From assembly GCF_010731855.1 (NCBI RefSeq), contig NZ_AP022620.1, forward strand, positions 4,526,001 through 4,590,000: DNA of 64,000 nt. Direction: 5' to 3'. This document shows, in pieces, positions 1 to 9,037 of this stretch (positions within the stretch are counted from its first letter, which is position 1; each line of letters opens with the position of its first letter). A model generated the notes under the pieces. That model worked only from the letters and a program-made list of their open reading frames with translations, was not told the origin of the DNA and made no database searches. The position numbers and the translations under genes were made by a program. The stretch is from Mycolicibacterium anyangense (GTDB lineage: Bacteria; Actinomycetota; Actinomycetes; Mycobacteriales; Mycobacteriaceae).

Positions 1-591
1 TTGGCCGCCCTCGACGACGCAGTGCTGGATGCTCGCGCGCTGGCGGCGCTGCAGGTGCTGACCACCGAACCGGCGAACCTGGGCAGCACCGACGGCTTCG
101 TGGCCGGTGTCCACCGCGTGTCCGCCGATGATCGTGCCCGGCTGCTGGCCGCGCTGGACCTGTTCGGTATCGCCCACGCCGTGCGGGCGCTGCGTGACGG
201 TGCCGACGCGGCCGGGATCCGTGCGGTGCTGCGGCAGGCCAGTGCCGTCGAGGATGTGGTGACGACGGTGACCCGGCTGGCGGCGGCCGGTCGTTATCGC
301 CGCCTCCTCGACGGGATTCCCGCGGACCGGTGCGGTGACGACGCGGTGGTCGCCGCTCGGATGGCCGCGGCGATCGCCGTGGTGGAGGCCGACGGCCTTC
401 GGGTGGACGAGGCCGCCACCGCGCCGGCACTGTTGCGCCGCGCGGTCAGCTGGCAGCGCTACGGATGCGGCCCGGTGTCCCAACTGCACCGGAGCTGCAG
501 TGCGGACATCGTGCGCGGCAGCTTGCGGTTGTGGGAGCGCGCGGGCGGGATCCCGGAGCCGCCGGGCCGGCGACATCGGGCACCCGCGTGA
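1..591 (+). CDS. C-terminal part of a conserved mycobacterial protein (Rv0209-like)
   Basis: The reading frame is open from the first base, so this is probably the 3' part of a gene beginning outside the window; the TTG at position 1 need not be its start. The 196 visible residues are Ala/Arg-rich and helical, with no catalytic motif I can name. The stop codon overlaps the GTG of the next gene by 4 bp (GTGA), so the two are probably translationally coupled. From position two genes before pckA I infer an Rv0209 counterpart, the partner of the dynamin-like protein that follows. Function unknown. Confidence 0.6.
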   Translation: MAALDDAVLDARALAALQVLTTEPANLGSTDGFVAGVHRVSADDRARLLAALDLFGIAHAVRALRDGADAAGIRAVLRQASAVEDVVTTVTRLAAAGRYRRLLDGIPADRCGDDAVVAARMAAAIAVVEADGLRVDEAATAPALLRRAVSWQRYGCGPVSQLHRSCSADIVRGSLRLWERAGGIPEPPGRRHRAPA

Positions 592-2012
592 GTGACGATG
601 TCGACTCCCTGGTGTGGGCGGTCGATCCCGACCTGCCCGCGCCGGCGATCACCCGCCGTGACGTCGTGCTGGTTACCGGCCCCTGGCTGGCGGGCAGCAC
701 GAGTGTCGCCGATGCGCTGCGCCGCCGGCTGCCCTCGCACACCGTCGTCGAAGCCGCTGACCTCGGTCCCGGACAGGCCCCGGCCGTGGTGGTGTTCGTG
801 GTCTCGGCGACCGCTCCGCTGACCGGATCGGATTGCGAACTTCTCGATGCCGCTGCCGCCGATACCGACACGGTGATTCCAGTGGTCTCCAAGATCGATG
901 TGCACCGCACGTGGCGTGAGGTGCTCGAGACCAACCGCGGGCTGCTGGCCGCCCATGCATCGCGCTACCGCGATGTCGCGTGGGTGGGTGCCGCGGCCGC
1001 GCCGCAACTCGGCGAACCCGTTGTCGATGACCTCGTTGCGGCCCTCGGTGAGGCCCTTGCCGATCCAAACCTGGATCGGCGAAATCGATTGCGCGCCTGG
1101 GATAGTCGACTGGCGTCGTTGGCCGGACGGCTCGACCGTGCAGCCGACGGCGCGGGCCGGGAGGCCCTGCTGGCCGCGCTGCGCGAACAGCGGTCTGAGC
1201 TCCTGCGCCAGCGGCGAATCGACAAGACCGGGCACGCGGTCGCCCTGCGCAGCCAGGTCCAGCAGGCCCGGGTTCAGCTGAGCTATTTCGCCCGCAACCG
1301 GTGTGCCTCGGTGCGCACGGAGTTGCAGGAGGACGTCGCGGCACTGGGCCGACGGCAGCGCGCACCGTTCGTCGACTACGTCCGCACCCGGGTCGATGAG
1401 GTGGTGGGTGAGGTCGACGAGGGCATCACGCGGGATCTCCTCGACGTCAGCCGCGAGCTGGATCTTCCTGTCGAGCTGCCGGCAGATCCCGTCCCGGTGG
1501 TCGAGGTGGCCCCGCCGCCGCTGCGGTCGCGGCGTTTGGAGACCCGGTTGACGACACTGCTCGGTGCGGGGTTCGGCCTCGGGGTCGCGCTCACGGTCAG
1601 CCGGTTCTTCGCCGGGGTGGCCCCGCAGTGGGCGGCAGCCGGGGCCGCGGGTGCCGCCCTGCTCGGCGTCGCTCTTGCGGTATGGGTGGTGGGTATCCGG
1701 GGGCTGCTACATGACCGCGCCCTGCTCGACAGGTGGGTGACCGAGGTGGTTGCCGGGCTGCGGGCCGCGTTGGAGGAGCGGGTCGTCACCCGGGTACTGG
1801 CCGCCGACGCCGTGCTGAGCTCTGCGGCCGCCGGGCGCGACGCGCAGCGGGCAGCCGACGTGGAGAAGGCCGTTGCCGCCGTCGACCGGGAGATTCGCGC
1901 CCATGCCCTGGCGCGGGCGCATGCCGTCGCCGAGCGGGATCGGCGACGGCCGGCGATCAGGAGGGCGTCCGCCGTCGTGGCAGCCGAGCTGGGCGGCCGG
2001 CGGCAGTACTGA
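588..2012 (+). CDS. Dynamin/GTPase-like membrane protein (Rv0210-like)
   Basis: A 474-aa protein starting at a GTG that overlaps the upstream stop. Residues 26-39 form a beta strand followed by GPWLAGSTS, which resembles a P-loop but lacks the usual Lys. Residues 67-72 give a hydrophobic strand (switch/G3 region) and 101-104 read SKID, a G4-like (N/S)KxD motif. Long charged helices follow, then two membrane segments at about 320-375 separated by a short turn, and a final helix. This order (degenerate GTPase head, helical stalk, membrane hairpin) resembles bacterial dynamin-like proteins. A membrane-remodelling role is inference only, and nucleotide binding is doubtful without the Lys. Confidence 0.6.
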   Translation: MSDDVDSLVWAVDPDLPAPAITRRDVVLVTGPWLAGSTSVADALRRRLPSHTVVEAADLGPGQAPAVVVFVVSATAPLTGSDCELLDAAAADTDTVIPVVSKIDVHRTWREVLETNRGLLAAHASRYRDVAWVGAAAAPQLGEPVVDDLVAALGEALADPNLDRRNRLRAWDSRLASLAGRLDRAADGAGREALLAALREQRSELLRQRRIDKTGHAVALRSQVQQARVQLSYFARNRCASVRTELQEDVAALGRRQRAPFVDYVRTRVDEVVGEVDEGITRDLLDVSRELDLPVELPADPVPVVEVAPPPLRSRRLETRLTTLLGAGFGLGVALTVSRFFAGVAPQWAAAGAAGAALLGVALAVWVVGIRGLLHDRALLDRWVTEVVAGLRAALEERVVTRVLAADAVLSSAAAGRDAQRAADVEKAVAAVDREIRAHALARAHAVAERDRRRPAIRRASAVVAAELGGRRQY

Positions 2013-2078
2013 ATCGATGAACTGATCGATAATGGGACGTTCTGAATCGTTCCTGTGAGTGATCGGACATAATCCGGA

Positions 2079-2106
2079 TTAACCGTGGGTATCTCACCCG
2101 CGTTAA
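2079..2106. promoter_or_regulatory. Imperfect inverted repeat upstream of pckA
   Basis: TTAAC (2079-2083) pairs with GTTAA (2102-2106), and GGGT (2087-2090) with ACCC (2096-2099), around a short centre. It lies in the 173-bp gap between the dynamin-like gene and pckA, about 80 bp before the pckA start, where an operator for a carbon-source regulator would be expected. The regulator is unknown. The pckA ribosome site AGGAGA is at 2175-2180. Confidence 0.3.
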
Positions 2107-2185
2107 CCTTCTTGTAGGGACGAAAGTCTCCGCTATTGCGGCATAAGGCCTGCATCCTGGCAAGAAACCTCAGCAGGAGATACCG

Positions 2186-4012
2186 ATGACCTCAGCGACC
2201 ATTCCCGGTCTGGATACTGCACCGACCAAGCACGCAGGCCTGCTGGCCTGGGTCCAGGAAGTCGCTGAACTGACACAGCCCGACCGAGTGGTGTTCGCCG
2301 ACGGTTCCGAGGAGGAGTATCAGCGGCTGGCCGCGCAGCTGGTCGAGGCCGGCACCTTCATCCCGTTGAGCGATTCCGAGGAGCCCAGCTCCTACCTCGC
2401 GCGTTCGGAACCCTCCGACGTCGCGCGCGTCGAGTCCCGCACCTTCATCTGTTCCGAGCATGAGATCGACGCCGGGCCCACCAACAACTGGATGGCCCCG
2501 GCCGAGATGCGCAGCCTGATGTCGGATCTGTACCGCGGCTGCATGCGCGGTCGCACCATGTACGTGGTGCCGTTCTGCATGGGCCCGCTCGGTGCCGACG
2601 ATCCGAAGCTCGGTGTCGAGATCACCGACTCGGAGTACGTGGTGGTCTCCATGCGGACGATGACGCGGATGGGCGCGGCCGCGCTGGAGAAGATGGGCGA
2701 CGACGGATTCTTCGTCAAGGCGCTGCACTCGCTGGGCGCTCCGTTGGAGGACGGCCAGGCCGACGTGCCGTGGCCGTGCAACGACACCAAGTACATCTCC
2801 CACTTCCCCGAGACCCGCGAGATCTGGAGCTACGGTTCGGGTTACGGCGGCAACGCGCTGCTGGGCAAGAAGTGCTACTCGCTGCGCATCGCCTCGGTGA
2901 TGGCGCGCGACGAGGGCTGGCTGGCCGAGCACATGCTGATCCTCAAGCTGATCTCCCCGGAGAACAAGGCGTACTACATCGCCGCGGCATTCCCGTCTGC
3001 GTGCGGCAAGACCAACCTCGCGATGCTGCAGCCGACCATCCCCGGCTGGCGTGCCGAGACCCTCGGTGACGACATCGCCTGGATGCGGTTCGGCAAGGAC
3101 GGCCAGCTCTACGCCGTCAACCCCGAGTTCGGCTTCTTCGGTGTCGCGCCCGGCACCAACTGGAGCTCCAACCCGAACGCGATGAAGACCATCGCCGCCG
3201 GCAACACCGTCTTCACCAACGTTGCGATGACAGACGATGGTGGGGTGTGGTGGGAAGGCCTCGAGGGCGAGCCCGAGCACCTCATCGACTGGAAGGGCAA
3301 CGACTGGACGCCGGAATCCGGCACCCCGGCCGCCCATCCGAACTCGCGCTACTGCACGCCGATGTCGCAGTGCCCGACGCTGGCACCCGAGTGGGACGAT
3401 CCGCAGGGCGTGCCGATCTCGGCAATCCTGTTCGGCGGCCGCCGCAAGACCACGGTGCCGCTGGTGACCCAGGCTCGCGACTGGCAGCACGGGGTGTTCA
3501 TCGGTGCCACGCTGGGCAGCGAGCAGACCGCCGCCGCCGAGGGCAAGGTGGGTGCGATCCGCCGCGACCCGATGGCCATGCTGCCGTTCCTCGGCTACAA
3601 CGCCGGCGACTACTGCCAGCACTGGCTGGACCTGGGCAAGAATGCCGACGAGTCGAAGATGCCGAAGATCTTCTTCGTCAACTGGTTCCGTCGCGGTGAC
3701 GACGGCCGCTTCCTGTGGCCGGGCTTCGGCGAGAACAGCCGTGTGCTGAAGTGGGTCGTCGACCGGGTCGAGGGCAAGGCGAACGGCAAGTCGACGCCGA
3801 TCGGCATCGTGCCCGGCGTCGAGGATCTGGACCTGTCCGGTCTGGATGTTGACGAGGCTGACGTGCTCGACGCGCTGAAGGTCAACGCCGACGAATGGCG
3901 GGCGGAGCTGCCGCAGATCGAGGAGTGGTTCGAGTTCATCGGCGAGAAGCTGCCCACCGGCGTGAAGGACGAGTTCGAGGCGCTCAAGCAGCGTCTGGCC
4001 GAAGCGGACTGA
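2186..4012 (+). CDS. pckA: Phosphoenolpyruvate carboxykinase (GTP)
   Basis: A 608-aa GTP-type PEPCK that decarboxylates and phosphorylates oxaloacetate to PEP, the entry step of gluconeogenesis when mycobacteria grow on fatty acids or sterols. Diagnostic features: the PEPCK-specific kinase-1 loop SACGKT at residues 271-276, the metal-binding kinase-2 motif GDDIAW at 294-299, and the substrate-site segment around residues 220-231. Length matches the family (about 600 aa). The ATG follows AGGAGA with a 5-nt spacer. It is monocistronic, with its own upstream gap and a strong hairpin after the stop. The surrounding lipid-degradation genes fit a gluconeogenic role. Confidence 0.97.
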   Translation: MTSATIPGLDTAPTKHAGLLAWVQEVAELTQPDRVVFADGSEEEYQRLAAQLVEAGTFIPLSDSEEPSSYLARSEPSDVARVESRTFICSEHEIDAGPTNNWMAPAEMRSLMSDLYRGCMRGRTMYVVPFCMGPLGADDPKLGVEITDSEYVVVSMRTMTRMGAAALEKMGDDGFFVKALHSLGAPLEDGQADVPWPCNDTKYISHFPETREIWSYGSGYGGNALLGKKCYSLRIASVMARDEGWLAEHMLILKLISPENKAYYIAAAFPSACGKTNLAMLQPTIPGWRAETLGDDIAWMRFGKDGQLYAVNPEFGFFGVAPGTNWSSNPNAMKTIAAGNTVFTNVAMTDDGGVWWEGLEGEPEHLIDWKGNDWTPESGTPAAHPNSRYCTPMSQCPTLAPEWDDPQGVPISAILFGGRRKTTVPLVTQARDWQHGVFIGATLGSEQTAAAEGKVGAIRRDPMAMLPFLGYNAGDYCQHWLDLGKNADESKMPKIFFVNWFRRGDDGRFLWPGFGENSRVLKWVVDRVEGKANGKSTPIGIVPGVEDLDLSGLDVDEADVLDALKVNADEWRAELPQIEEWFEFIGEKLPTGVKDEFEALKQRLAEAD

Positions 4013-4020
4013 TCCGACCG

Positions 4021-4069
4021 AAGAGCAGCAAGCCCCGGACGCCACGGCGTGCCGGGGCTTGCTGCTCTT
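4021..4069 (+). terminator. Strong hairpin terminator after pckA
   Basis: Perfect 18-bp arms, 4021-4038 and 4052-4069, enclose a loop that can itself pair. It begins 9 bp after the pckA stop. There is no long T-tract, as is common for mycobacterial terminators. It insulates pckA from the riboswitch-controlled antiporter. Confidence 0.85.
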
Positions 4070-4215
4070 CGGGAGGGGTTTGCAGACGAGTCGGTTGAGG
4101 GTAGCCGAAAACTTTAGTTTCAGCGCCCTGATCAGGTCTTTCGACCGCTGCAGATCAGTTATTTGCCAGGGTTGTGAAGTTGCCGGGCCGCGGTGGGTGG
4201 GCTAGTCTTGGCGTC

Positions 4216-4396
4216 AGCGAAGGGGAGTAGTTCCTCTGGTGGCCGGCAGGCCACACAGAGCGGATGGTCGACATACTGGCGGCAGTGCCGCCCGGTCATC
4301 CACCGGGTTCTGATCCGGCGAGCGAGACCTTCGGCCGACATGTCTATGTCGACCCGAAGTCTCGCGCTGCGTCGCCTCGGGTCGCCTGAGCCGAGG
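4216..4396 (+). promoter_or_regulatory. yybP-ykoY (Mn2+-sensing) riboswitch and expression platform
   Basis: The leader of the cation antiporter carries both conserved halves of the yybP-ykoY aptamer: GGGGAGTAG at 4222-4230 and GCGAGACC at 4322-4329. They are closed by P1 pairing of CGAAGG (4218-4223) with CCTTCG (4328-4333). A helper hairpin, GTGGCC/GGCCAC (4239-4244/4249-4254), lies in between. A competing long hairpin (GCGAGA 4322-4327 with TCTCGC 4360-4365; CTTCGG 4329-4334 with CCGAAG 4354-4359; CGACAT 4336-4341 with ATGTCG 4346-4351) would destroy P1. A last hairpin, CCTCGG (4375-4380) with CCGAGG (4391-4396), buries the Shine-Dalgarno GAGG eight bases before the ATG at 4404. This suggests translational control by Mn2+. 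The motifs are visible; ligand and switching are inferred from the family. Confidence 0.8.
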
Positions 4397-4403
4397 AACC
4401 GCC

Positions 4404-5636
4404 ATGACCAGCATCCTGTCCTCCAACCGGGATACCCCGACTCGCTCGCCACGCAGCGTTCTGCTGCGGTCTTTCCTGCTCACCGCCGCATTGATCGCGC
4501 CCGCGATGGTCGTCCGGTTCGGCGGCCTGCATCTGGAACCGGTCCTCTCGCTGGTGATCTACGGCGCCGCGGTCGTCGCCGCCAGTTTCGTGCTGGCCTG
4601 GGCCGCCGAGGCGGCGCAGGTCGACGTCTCCGGCGGCTTCGCGATCGCGGTGCTGGCCCTGATCGCCGTGCTCCCGGAGTACGCCGTCGACCTGTATTAC
4701 GCCTTCACCGCCGGGCAGCATGCCGAGTACACCCAGTACGCCGCGGCCAATATGACCGGATCCAACCGGCTCTTGATGGGCATCGGCTGGCCCGTTGTGG
4801 TGTTGGTGAGTCTGTATGTCGCCCGGCGCGTGACGGGTAAAAAGACCACCACGCTGATGCTGGAGCCGGGCAATCGCGTCGAACTGGGCTTCCTGCTGAT
4901 CGCCGGTATCGCGGCATTCATCATTCCGGCCACCGGCCGCATCACGCTCACCCTGGGCATCGCCCTGCTGGCCTGGTTCGGCTTCTACCTCTACAAGCTG
5001 ACCCGCGGGGATGTCGAGGAGCCTGACCTCATCGGCACCGCCGCGGCCGTCGGAGCGCTTCCCGACCGCGCCCGGCGGACCACCGTGGTCGCTCTGTTCG
5101 TGATCGCTGCCGGGGTGATCCTGGCGTGCGCGGAACCCTTCGCGGAGAGCATGATCGGCGCGGGTACCCAGCTCGGGGTGGATCGTTTCCTCCTGGTGCA
5201 GTGGCTGGCCCCGTTGGCGTCCGAGGCGCCGGAGTTCATCATCGCGATCATCTTCGCCGCCCGCGGAAAGGGCACGGCGGCCATCGCCACCCTGATCTCG
5301 TCGAAGGTCAACCAATGGACCTTGCTGGTCGGCTCGCTGCCGATCGCGTACATGGCCGGCGGTGGCGGCACCGCTCTGGTGCTCGACGGCCGTCAGATCG
5401 AAGAGGTGCTGCTGACCGCTACCCAGACGATGATGGGTATCGCGCTGATCCTGGCTCTGCGTTTCCACCGGAACACCGCGTGGATGTTGTTGGCGCTGTT
5501 CATGATTCAGTTCCCCATCACCTCCACCCACGGCCGCATGATTCTTTGCGGCGTGTACGGCATCCTGGCGGTCGCTGGTCTGGTGATCAACCGGAAACAC
5601 CTGTTGGCCACGGTTCGGGCGCCGTTCGCGGGGTGA
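4404..5636 (+). CDS. CaCA-family cation/H+ (Na+/Ca2+-type) antiporter, probable Mn2+/Ca2+ exporter
   Basis: A 410-aa integral membrane protein with about ten to eleven hydrophobic helices and the two inverted alpha-repeats of the CaCA superfamily. The first holds an acidic PEY motif (residues 91-93) and NMTGSN (about 116-121). The second holds an APEF acidic motif near residue 275 and the polar SSKVNQW stretch. The acidic residues of the PEY/PEF motifs are the expected cation ligands. The ATG follows GAGG at 4393-4396, which lies inside the 3' hairpin of the upstream riboswitch. With a yybP-ykoY leader, Mn2+ export is a more likely role than plain calcium exchange; this is inferred from context. 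Confidence 0.85.
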   Translation: MTSILSSNRDTPTRSPRSVLLRSFLLTAALIAPAMVVRFGGLHLEPVLSLVIYGAAVVAASFVLAWAAEAAQVDVSGGFAIAVLALIAVLPEYAVDLYYAFTAGQHAEYTQYAAANMTGSNRLLMGIGWPVVVLVSLYVARRVTGKKTTTLMLEPGNRVELGFLLIAGIAAFIIPATGRITLTLGIALLAWFGFYLYKLTRGDVEEPDLIGTAAAVGALPDRARRTTVVALFVIAAGVILACAEPFAESMIGAGTQLGVDRFLLVQWLAPLASEAPEFIIAIIFAARGKGTAAIATLISSKVNQWTLLVGSLPIAYMAGGGGTALVLDGRQIEEVLLTATQTMMGIALILALRFHRNTAWMLLALFMIQFPITSTHGRMILCGVYGILAVAGLVINRKHLLATVRAPFAG

Positions 5637-5702
5637 ATCACCCTTCGATTCGGCTTTGCCACGCTAACCTCATGGCGAAGTCGGTCGAGGAGGGTGCTGA
5701 TC

Positions 5703-6452
5703 GTGAACAACGGATTGTCCAGGCGAGCCTGGTTCGGGGTGGCCGGCGCGTCGGTGGCGGCCGCCGCATTGAGTGCGTGCGGGTCGTCCACCCAGACGGC
5801 GAGTACGACGACGGTGACGGTGCCGGCCTCGCCGACGTTCGCCACCGAGTCGCCCCGGGCCAACATCTCCGACGCGGATATGGCGCTGACCGAGCTCAAA
5901 CAGGGCAATCTGCGGTTCGTCGAGTCCCGGATGATGCATCCCGACCAGAATCCCGACGCCCGGTTGGCGTTGTCGAAGGCGCAGTCGCCGTATGCGATCG
6001 TGCTGAGCTGCTCGGATTCCCGGCTACCACCCGAGGTCGTCTTCGACCAGGGGCTTGGGGACCTGTTCGTGGTGCGGGTGGCGGGCAATATCGTCGACCC
6101 GGCGGGTATGGGCAGCATCGAGTACGCGGTCGGGCATCTGGGCTCCCCGCTGATCGTCGTGCTGGCTCACCAGAACTGTGGCGCGGTGTCGGCGACCCTG
6201 GAGTCGCTGCAGACGCACACCCTGCCGCACGGTGATATCGAAGCGCTGGTCACCGCGATCACCCCGGCGGTCGCTATCGCGGAGAAGAACTCCGGTCCCG
6301 ATCTGCTGACCAGCGCCATCAAGGCCAACGCCGATCAGTCCCGCGATCAGATCCTGCAATCCAAGGAGCTCAAACCGGCCCTGGACGCCGGCAAGCTGAA
6401 GGTGGTCACCGGCTACTACAGCCTCGACGACGGCACGGTCACCTTCTCCTGA
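5703..6452 (+). CDS. Exported beta-carbonic anhydrase, Tat/lipoprotein type
   Basis: Beta-class carbonic anhydrase, converting CO2 and bicarbonate outside the membrane. The N-terminus has a twin-Arg motif SRRAWF, a hydrophobic stretch and an LSAC lipobox, so it is probably Tat-exported and lipidated. The zinc site is intact: CSDSR supplies the first Cys and the Asp-Arg dyad, and HQNC supplies His and the second Cys. I chose the GTG at 5703 (249 aa) because GAGGAGG at 5688-5694 is well spaced for it; an in-frame GTG at 5694 would add three residues. Most mycobacterial beta-CAs are cytosolic, so the export signal is notable. Confidence 0.88.
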   Translation: MNNGLSRRAWFGVAGASVAAAALSACGSSTQTASTTTVTVPASPTFATESPRANISDADMALTELKQGNLRFVESRMMHPDQNPDARLALSKAQSPYAIVLSCSDSRLPPEVVFDQGLGDLFVVRVAGNIVDPAGMGSIEYAVGHLGSPLIVVLAHQNCGAVSATLESLQTHTLPHGDIEALVTAITPAVAIAEKNSGPDLLTSAIKANADQSRDQILQSKELKPALDAGKLKVVTGYYSLDDGTVTFS

Positions 6453-6497
6453 ACACCAGTCGACACCCGTCAAAAATGGCTGCCGTAAAGTGCACGC

Positions 6498-8036
6498 ATG
6501 CAGATCCGTGAGCACGCCGAAGCCAACCCGGACAAGCCCGCCGTCATCCTCTATCCGTCCGGGACGGTCGTCACGTTCGGTGAGATGGAGGCGCGCGCCA
6601 ATCAGCTGGCCCACCTGTTCCGTCAGGCCGGCCTGCGTGAAGGCGACTCGGTGGCCATCCTTCTGGAGAACAACGAGCACTTCCACACCGTGATGTGGGC
6701 GGCCCGTCGTAGCGGCCTCTACTACGTGCCGATCAACACGCACCTCACCGCGGCGGAGGCCGCCTACATCATCGACAACAGCGCGGCCAAGGCCATTGTG
6801 GGATCGGCCGCGCTGCGGCCGGTGCTCGCGGGGCTCGGCGAGCACCTGCCCAAGGGTCTGCCGGAGCTGTTGATCGTCATCAACGACGACGTCGACGGGT
6901 GGCTCCGCTACCCGGAATGTGTTGTCGGCCAACCGACTACCCCCATCGTCGACGAGATCGAGGGTGACCTGCTGCAGTACTCGTCGGGGACGACGGGCCG
7001 GCCCAAGGGGATCAAGCGGGAACTTTCACACCTGCCACCAGCCGAGGCGCCCGGTTTGATGACCATGCTGGTCTCGTTCTGGATGAACCCCAACGGCGTG
7101 TATCTGAGCCCTGCGCCGCTGTACCACACCGCGCCGTCGGTATGGTCGATGACGATGCAGGCAGCCGGTGTCCCGGTGGTCGTCATGGAGAAGTTCGATG
7201 CCGAGGGCACTCTGGATGCCATTGCGCGACACCGGGTCACGCATGGCCAGTTCGTGCCGGTGATGTTCACCCGAATGCTCAAACTGCCTGAGAGCGTGCG
7301 GAATTCCTACGACCTGTCGAGCCTCGAGCGGGTGATGCACGCGGCCGCGCCCTGCCCGGTCGAGGTCAAGAAGCAGATGATCGACTGGTGGGGCCCGATC
7401 GTCGACGAGTACTACGCCTCCTCGGAGGCCATCGGCTCGACGCTGATCAGCGCGCAGGAGTGGCTGGCACACCCCGGGTCGGTGGGCAAGCCGATGGTGG
7501 GCAACCTGCACATCCTCGACGACGAGGGCAACGAGTTGCCCGCGGGGGAACCGGGCGAGATCTACTTCGAGAGCCAGAACACCTTCGAGTACCTCAACGA
7601 TGCCGAGAAGACGGCGTCGTCGCGTCACCCGAAGGGCTGGATGACCGTCGGCGACATCGGCTATGTCGACGAGGACGGCTACCTGTTCCTCACCGACCGC
7701 CGCCACCACATGATCATCTCCGGCGGCGTCAACATCTACCCGCAGGAGGCCGAGAACATGCTCGTCATCCATCCCAAGGTGATGGACGCCGCGGTGTTCG
7801 GCATCCCGGACGACGAGATGGGACAGAGCGTGAAAGGGGTGGTCCAACTCGTCGACCACGCCGAAGCCTCCGACGAGCTGGCCGAGGAGTTGCTGTCCTG
7901 GCTGCGTGACCGGCTGGCGCACTACAAATGCCCGCGGTCGATCTCCTTCGAGCCGCAGCTGCCCCGCACCGATACCGGCAAGCTGTACAAGCAGGAGCTG
8001 ATCACCAAGTACTCGACGCCGGCAACCACCGGGTAA
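6498..8036 (+). CDS. fadD4: Fatty-acyl-CoA/AMP ligase FadD4
   Basis: A 512-aa acyl-adenylate-forming enzyme. The AMP-binding P-loop SSGTTGRPKG lies near residue 160, followed by the YYASSE region (A5), the TVGDIGY Asp motif (A7) and a C-terminal TDTGKLYK segment with the catalytic Lys. Expected reaction: activation of a fatty acid by ATP and transfer to CoA. Position after the pckA block and length fit M. tuberculosis FadD4 (Rv0214). A crotonase starts 13 bp after the stop, suggesting an activation plus hydration operon. The natural substrate cannot be read from the sequence. Confidence 0.85.
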   Translation: MQIREHAEANPDKPAVILYPSGTVVTFGEMEARANQLAHLFRQAGLREGDSVAILLENNEHFHTVMWAARRSGLYYVPINTHLTAAEAAYIIDNSAAKAIVGSAALRPVLAGLGEHLPKGLPELLIVINDDVDGWLRYPECVVGQPTTPIVDEIEGDLLQYSSGTTGRPKGIKRELSHLPPAEAPGLMTMLVSFWMNPNGVYLSPAPLYHTAPSVWSMTMQAAGVPVVVMEKFDAEGTLDAIARHRVTHGQFVPVMFTRMLKLPESVRNSYDLSSLERVMHAAAPCPVEVKKQMIDWWGPIVDEYYASSEAIGSTLISAQEWLAHPGSVGKPMVGNLHILDDEGNELPAGEPGEIYFESQNTFEYLNDAEKTASSRHPKGWMTVGDIGYVDEDGYLFLTDRRHHMIISGGVNIYPQEAENMLVIHPKVMDAAVFGIPDDEMGQSVKGVVQLVDHAEASDELAEELLSWLRDRLAHYKCPRSISFEPQLPRTDTGKLYKQELITKYSTPATTG

Positions 8037-8049
8037 GCGCCCGGGTCAT

Positions 8050-8991
8050 ATGCTGCTCGTCGACCTGGCAGACCCACCCCCGATCGGGCCGGCGGGGGTA
8101 CCCGGAGTGGTGGTCGCGGTGGGCGAATCCGCCACACCGGAGTCTGAATTCTGGCTTGACATAGCCACATTCGCGCTCACCGATCGTGAACACGAGGATC
8201 GCCGGTTCGTGGCGGTCGACTCGATCGCCGACACCGTGGCCGAGCTGGAGCAGCGCTGTCGCCGCTGGCCGCATGCCAGTGCGGTCTGTGACGACGTCCT
8301 GCGCGCGGTCGACGTCGACGGACCGGCGTTCCCGGCGATCGTCACCGAATCACTGGCCTACTCGACGCTGCAGTCCGGCCCAGAGTTCGCCCGGTGGCTC
8401 GTCGAACGTGGTCCGAAGCAGGTGCCTGCGATACCGGATCCGGTGGTGGCCGAGCGAACCGGATCCACCCTGCACATCCGCTTCAACCGGGTGCAACGGC
8501 ACAACGCGTTCTCCACCGACGCCCGGGCGCTGCTGTTGGAGGCTCTGACGGTGGCGCTGCTGGACGACACCGTCGACGAAGTGGTGTTCGGCGGCAACGG
8601 CCCGTCGTTCTGTAGCGGTGGCGATCTGGCTGAGTTCGGCGCCTTCGACGATCCGGCGAGTGCACACCTGGCGCGGACCCGGCACAGCCCGGCGCTGGCG
8701 CTCGACGAGCTGACTCGCCGCCTCGGGCGGGCCTGCCGGGCCGAGATACACGGCCAGGTGTTGGGTAGCGGATTGGAGATGGCGGCCTTCTGCGGCTGGG
8801 TGGCCTGCCATCCCGATGCGGTCCTCGGACTGCCGGAACTGGAATTGGGTTTACTGCCGGGTGCTGGCGGAACGCTGAGTGTCACCCGTCGGATCGGCCG
8901 TTGGCGCACAGCCTATTTGGTGCTCTCCGGCCGCACCATCGAGCCGGTGACCGCGCTGAACTGGGGTCTGGTCGACGAGATCTCTGCCTGA
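8050..8991 (+). CDS. Crotonase (enoyl-CoA hydratase/isomerase) with N-terminal extension
   Basis: A 313-aa protein whose crotonase fold occupies about residues 135-313: an FNRVQRHNAF entry motif, the oxyanion-hole segment SFCSGGDLAEF and the second loop HGQVLGSGLEMA with GLPELELGLLPGAGGT. The first ~135 residues lack an obvious homologue and make it longer than a plain hydratase (about 260 aa). The second catalytic Glu position is present in LPELELGL. It is 13 bp downstream of fadD4 and surely cotranscribed. The exact reaction (hydratase, isomerase or hydrolase) is uncertain. Confidence 0.8.
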   Translation: MLLVDLADPPPIGPAGVPGVVVAVGESATPESEFWLDIATFALTDREHEDRRFVAVDSIADTVAELEQRCRRWPHASAVCDDVLRAVDVDGPAFPAIVTESLAYSTLQSGPEFARWLVERGPKQVPAIPDPVVAERTGSTLHIRFNRVQRHNAFSTDARALLLEALTVALLDDTVDEVVFGGNGPSFCSGGDLAEFGAFDDPASAHLARTRHSPALALDELTRRLGRACRAEIHGQVLGSGLEMAAFCGWVACHPDAVLGLPELELGLLPGAGGTLSVTRRIGRWRTAYLVLSGRTIEPVTALNWGLVDEISA

Positions 8992-9037
8992 CGGTCGGTC
9001 GCACAAACTTGTCGGTGGGTGATGCGAGGATGTGGTC

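Noticed and set aside
2192..4045. 617-codon open frame antisense to pckA
   Set aside because: It mirrors the high-GC codon pattern of pckA, has no ribosome site, and its product shows no recognisable fold.
4344..5600. 418-codon frame antisense to the antiporter
   Set aside because: Very rich in Asp, Gly, Gln and His, the typical composition of an antisense shadow of a membrane-protein gene.
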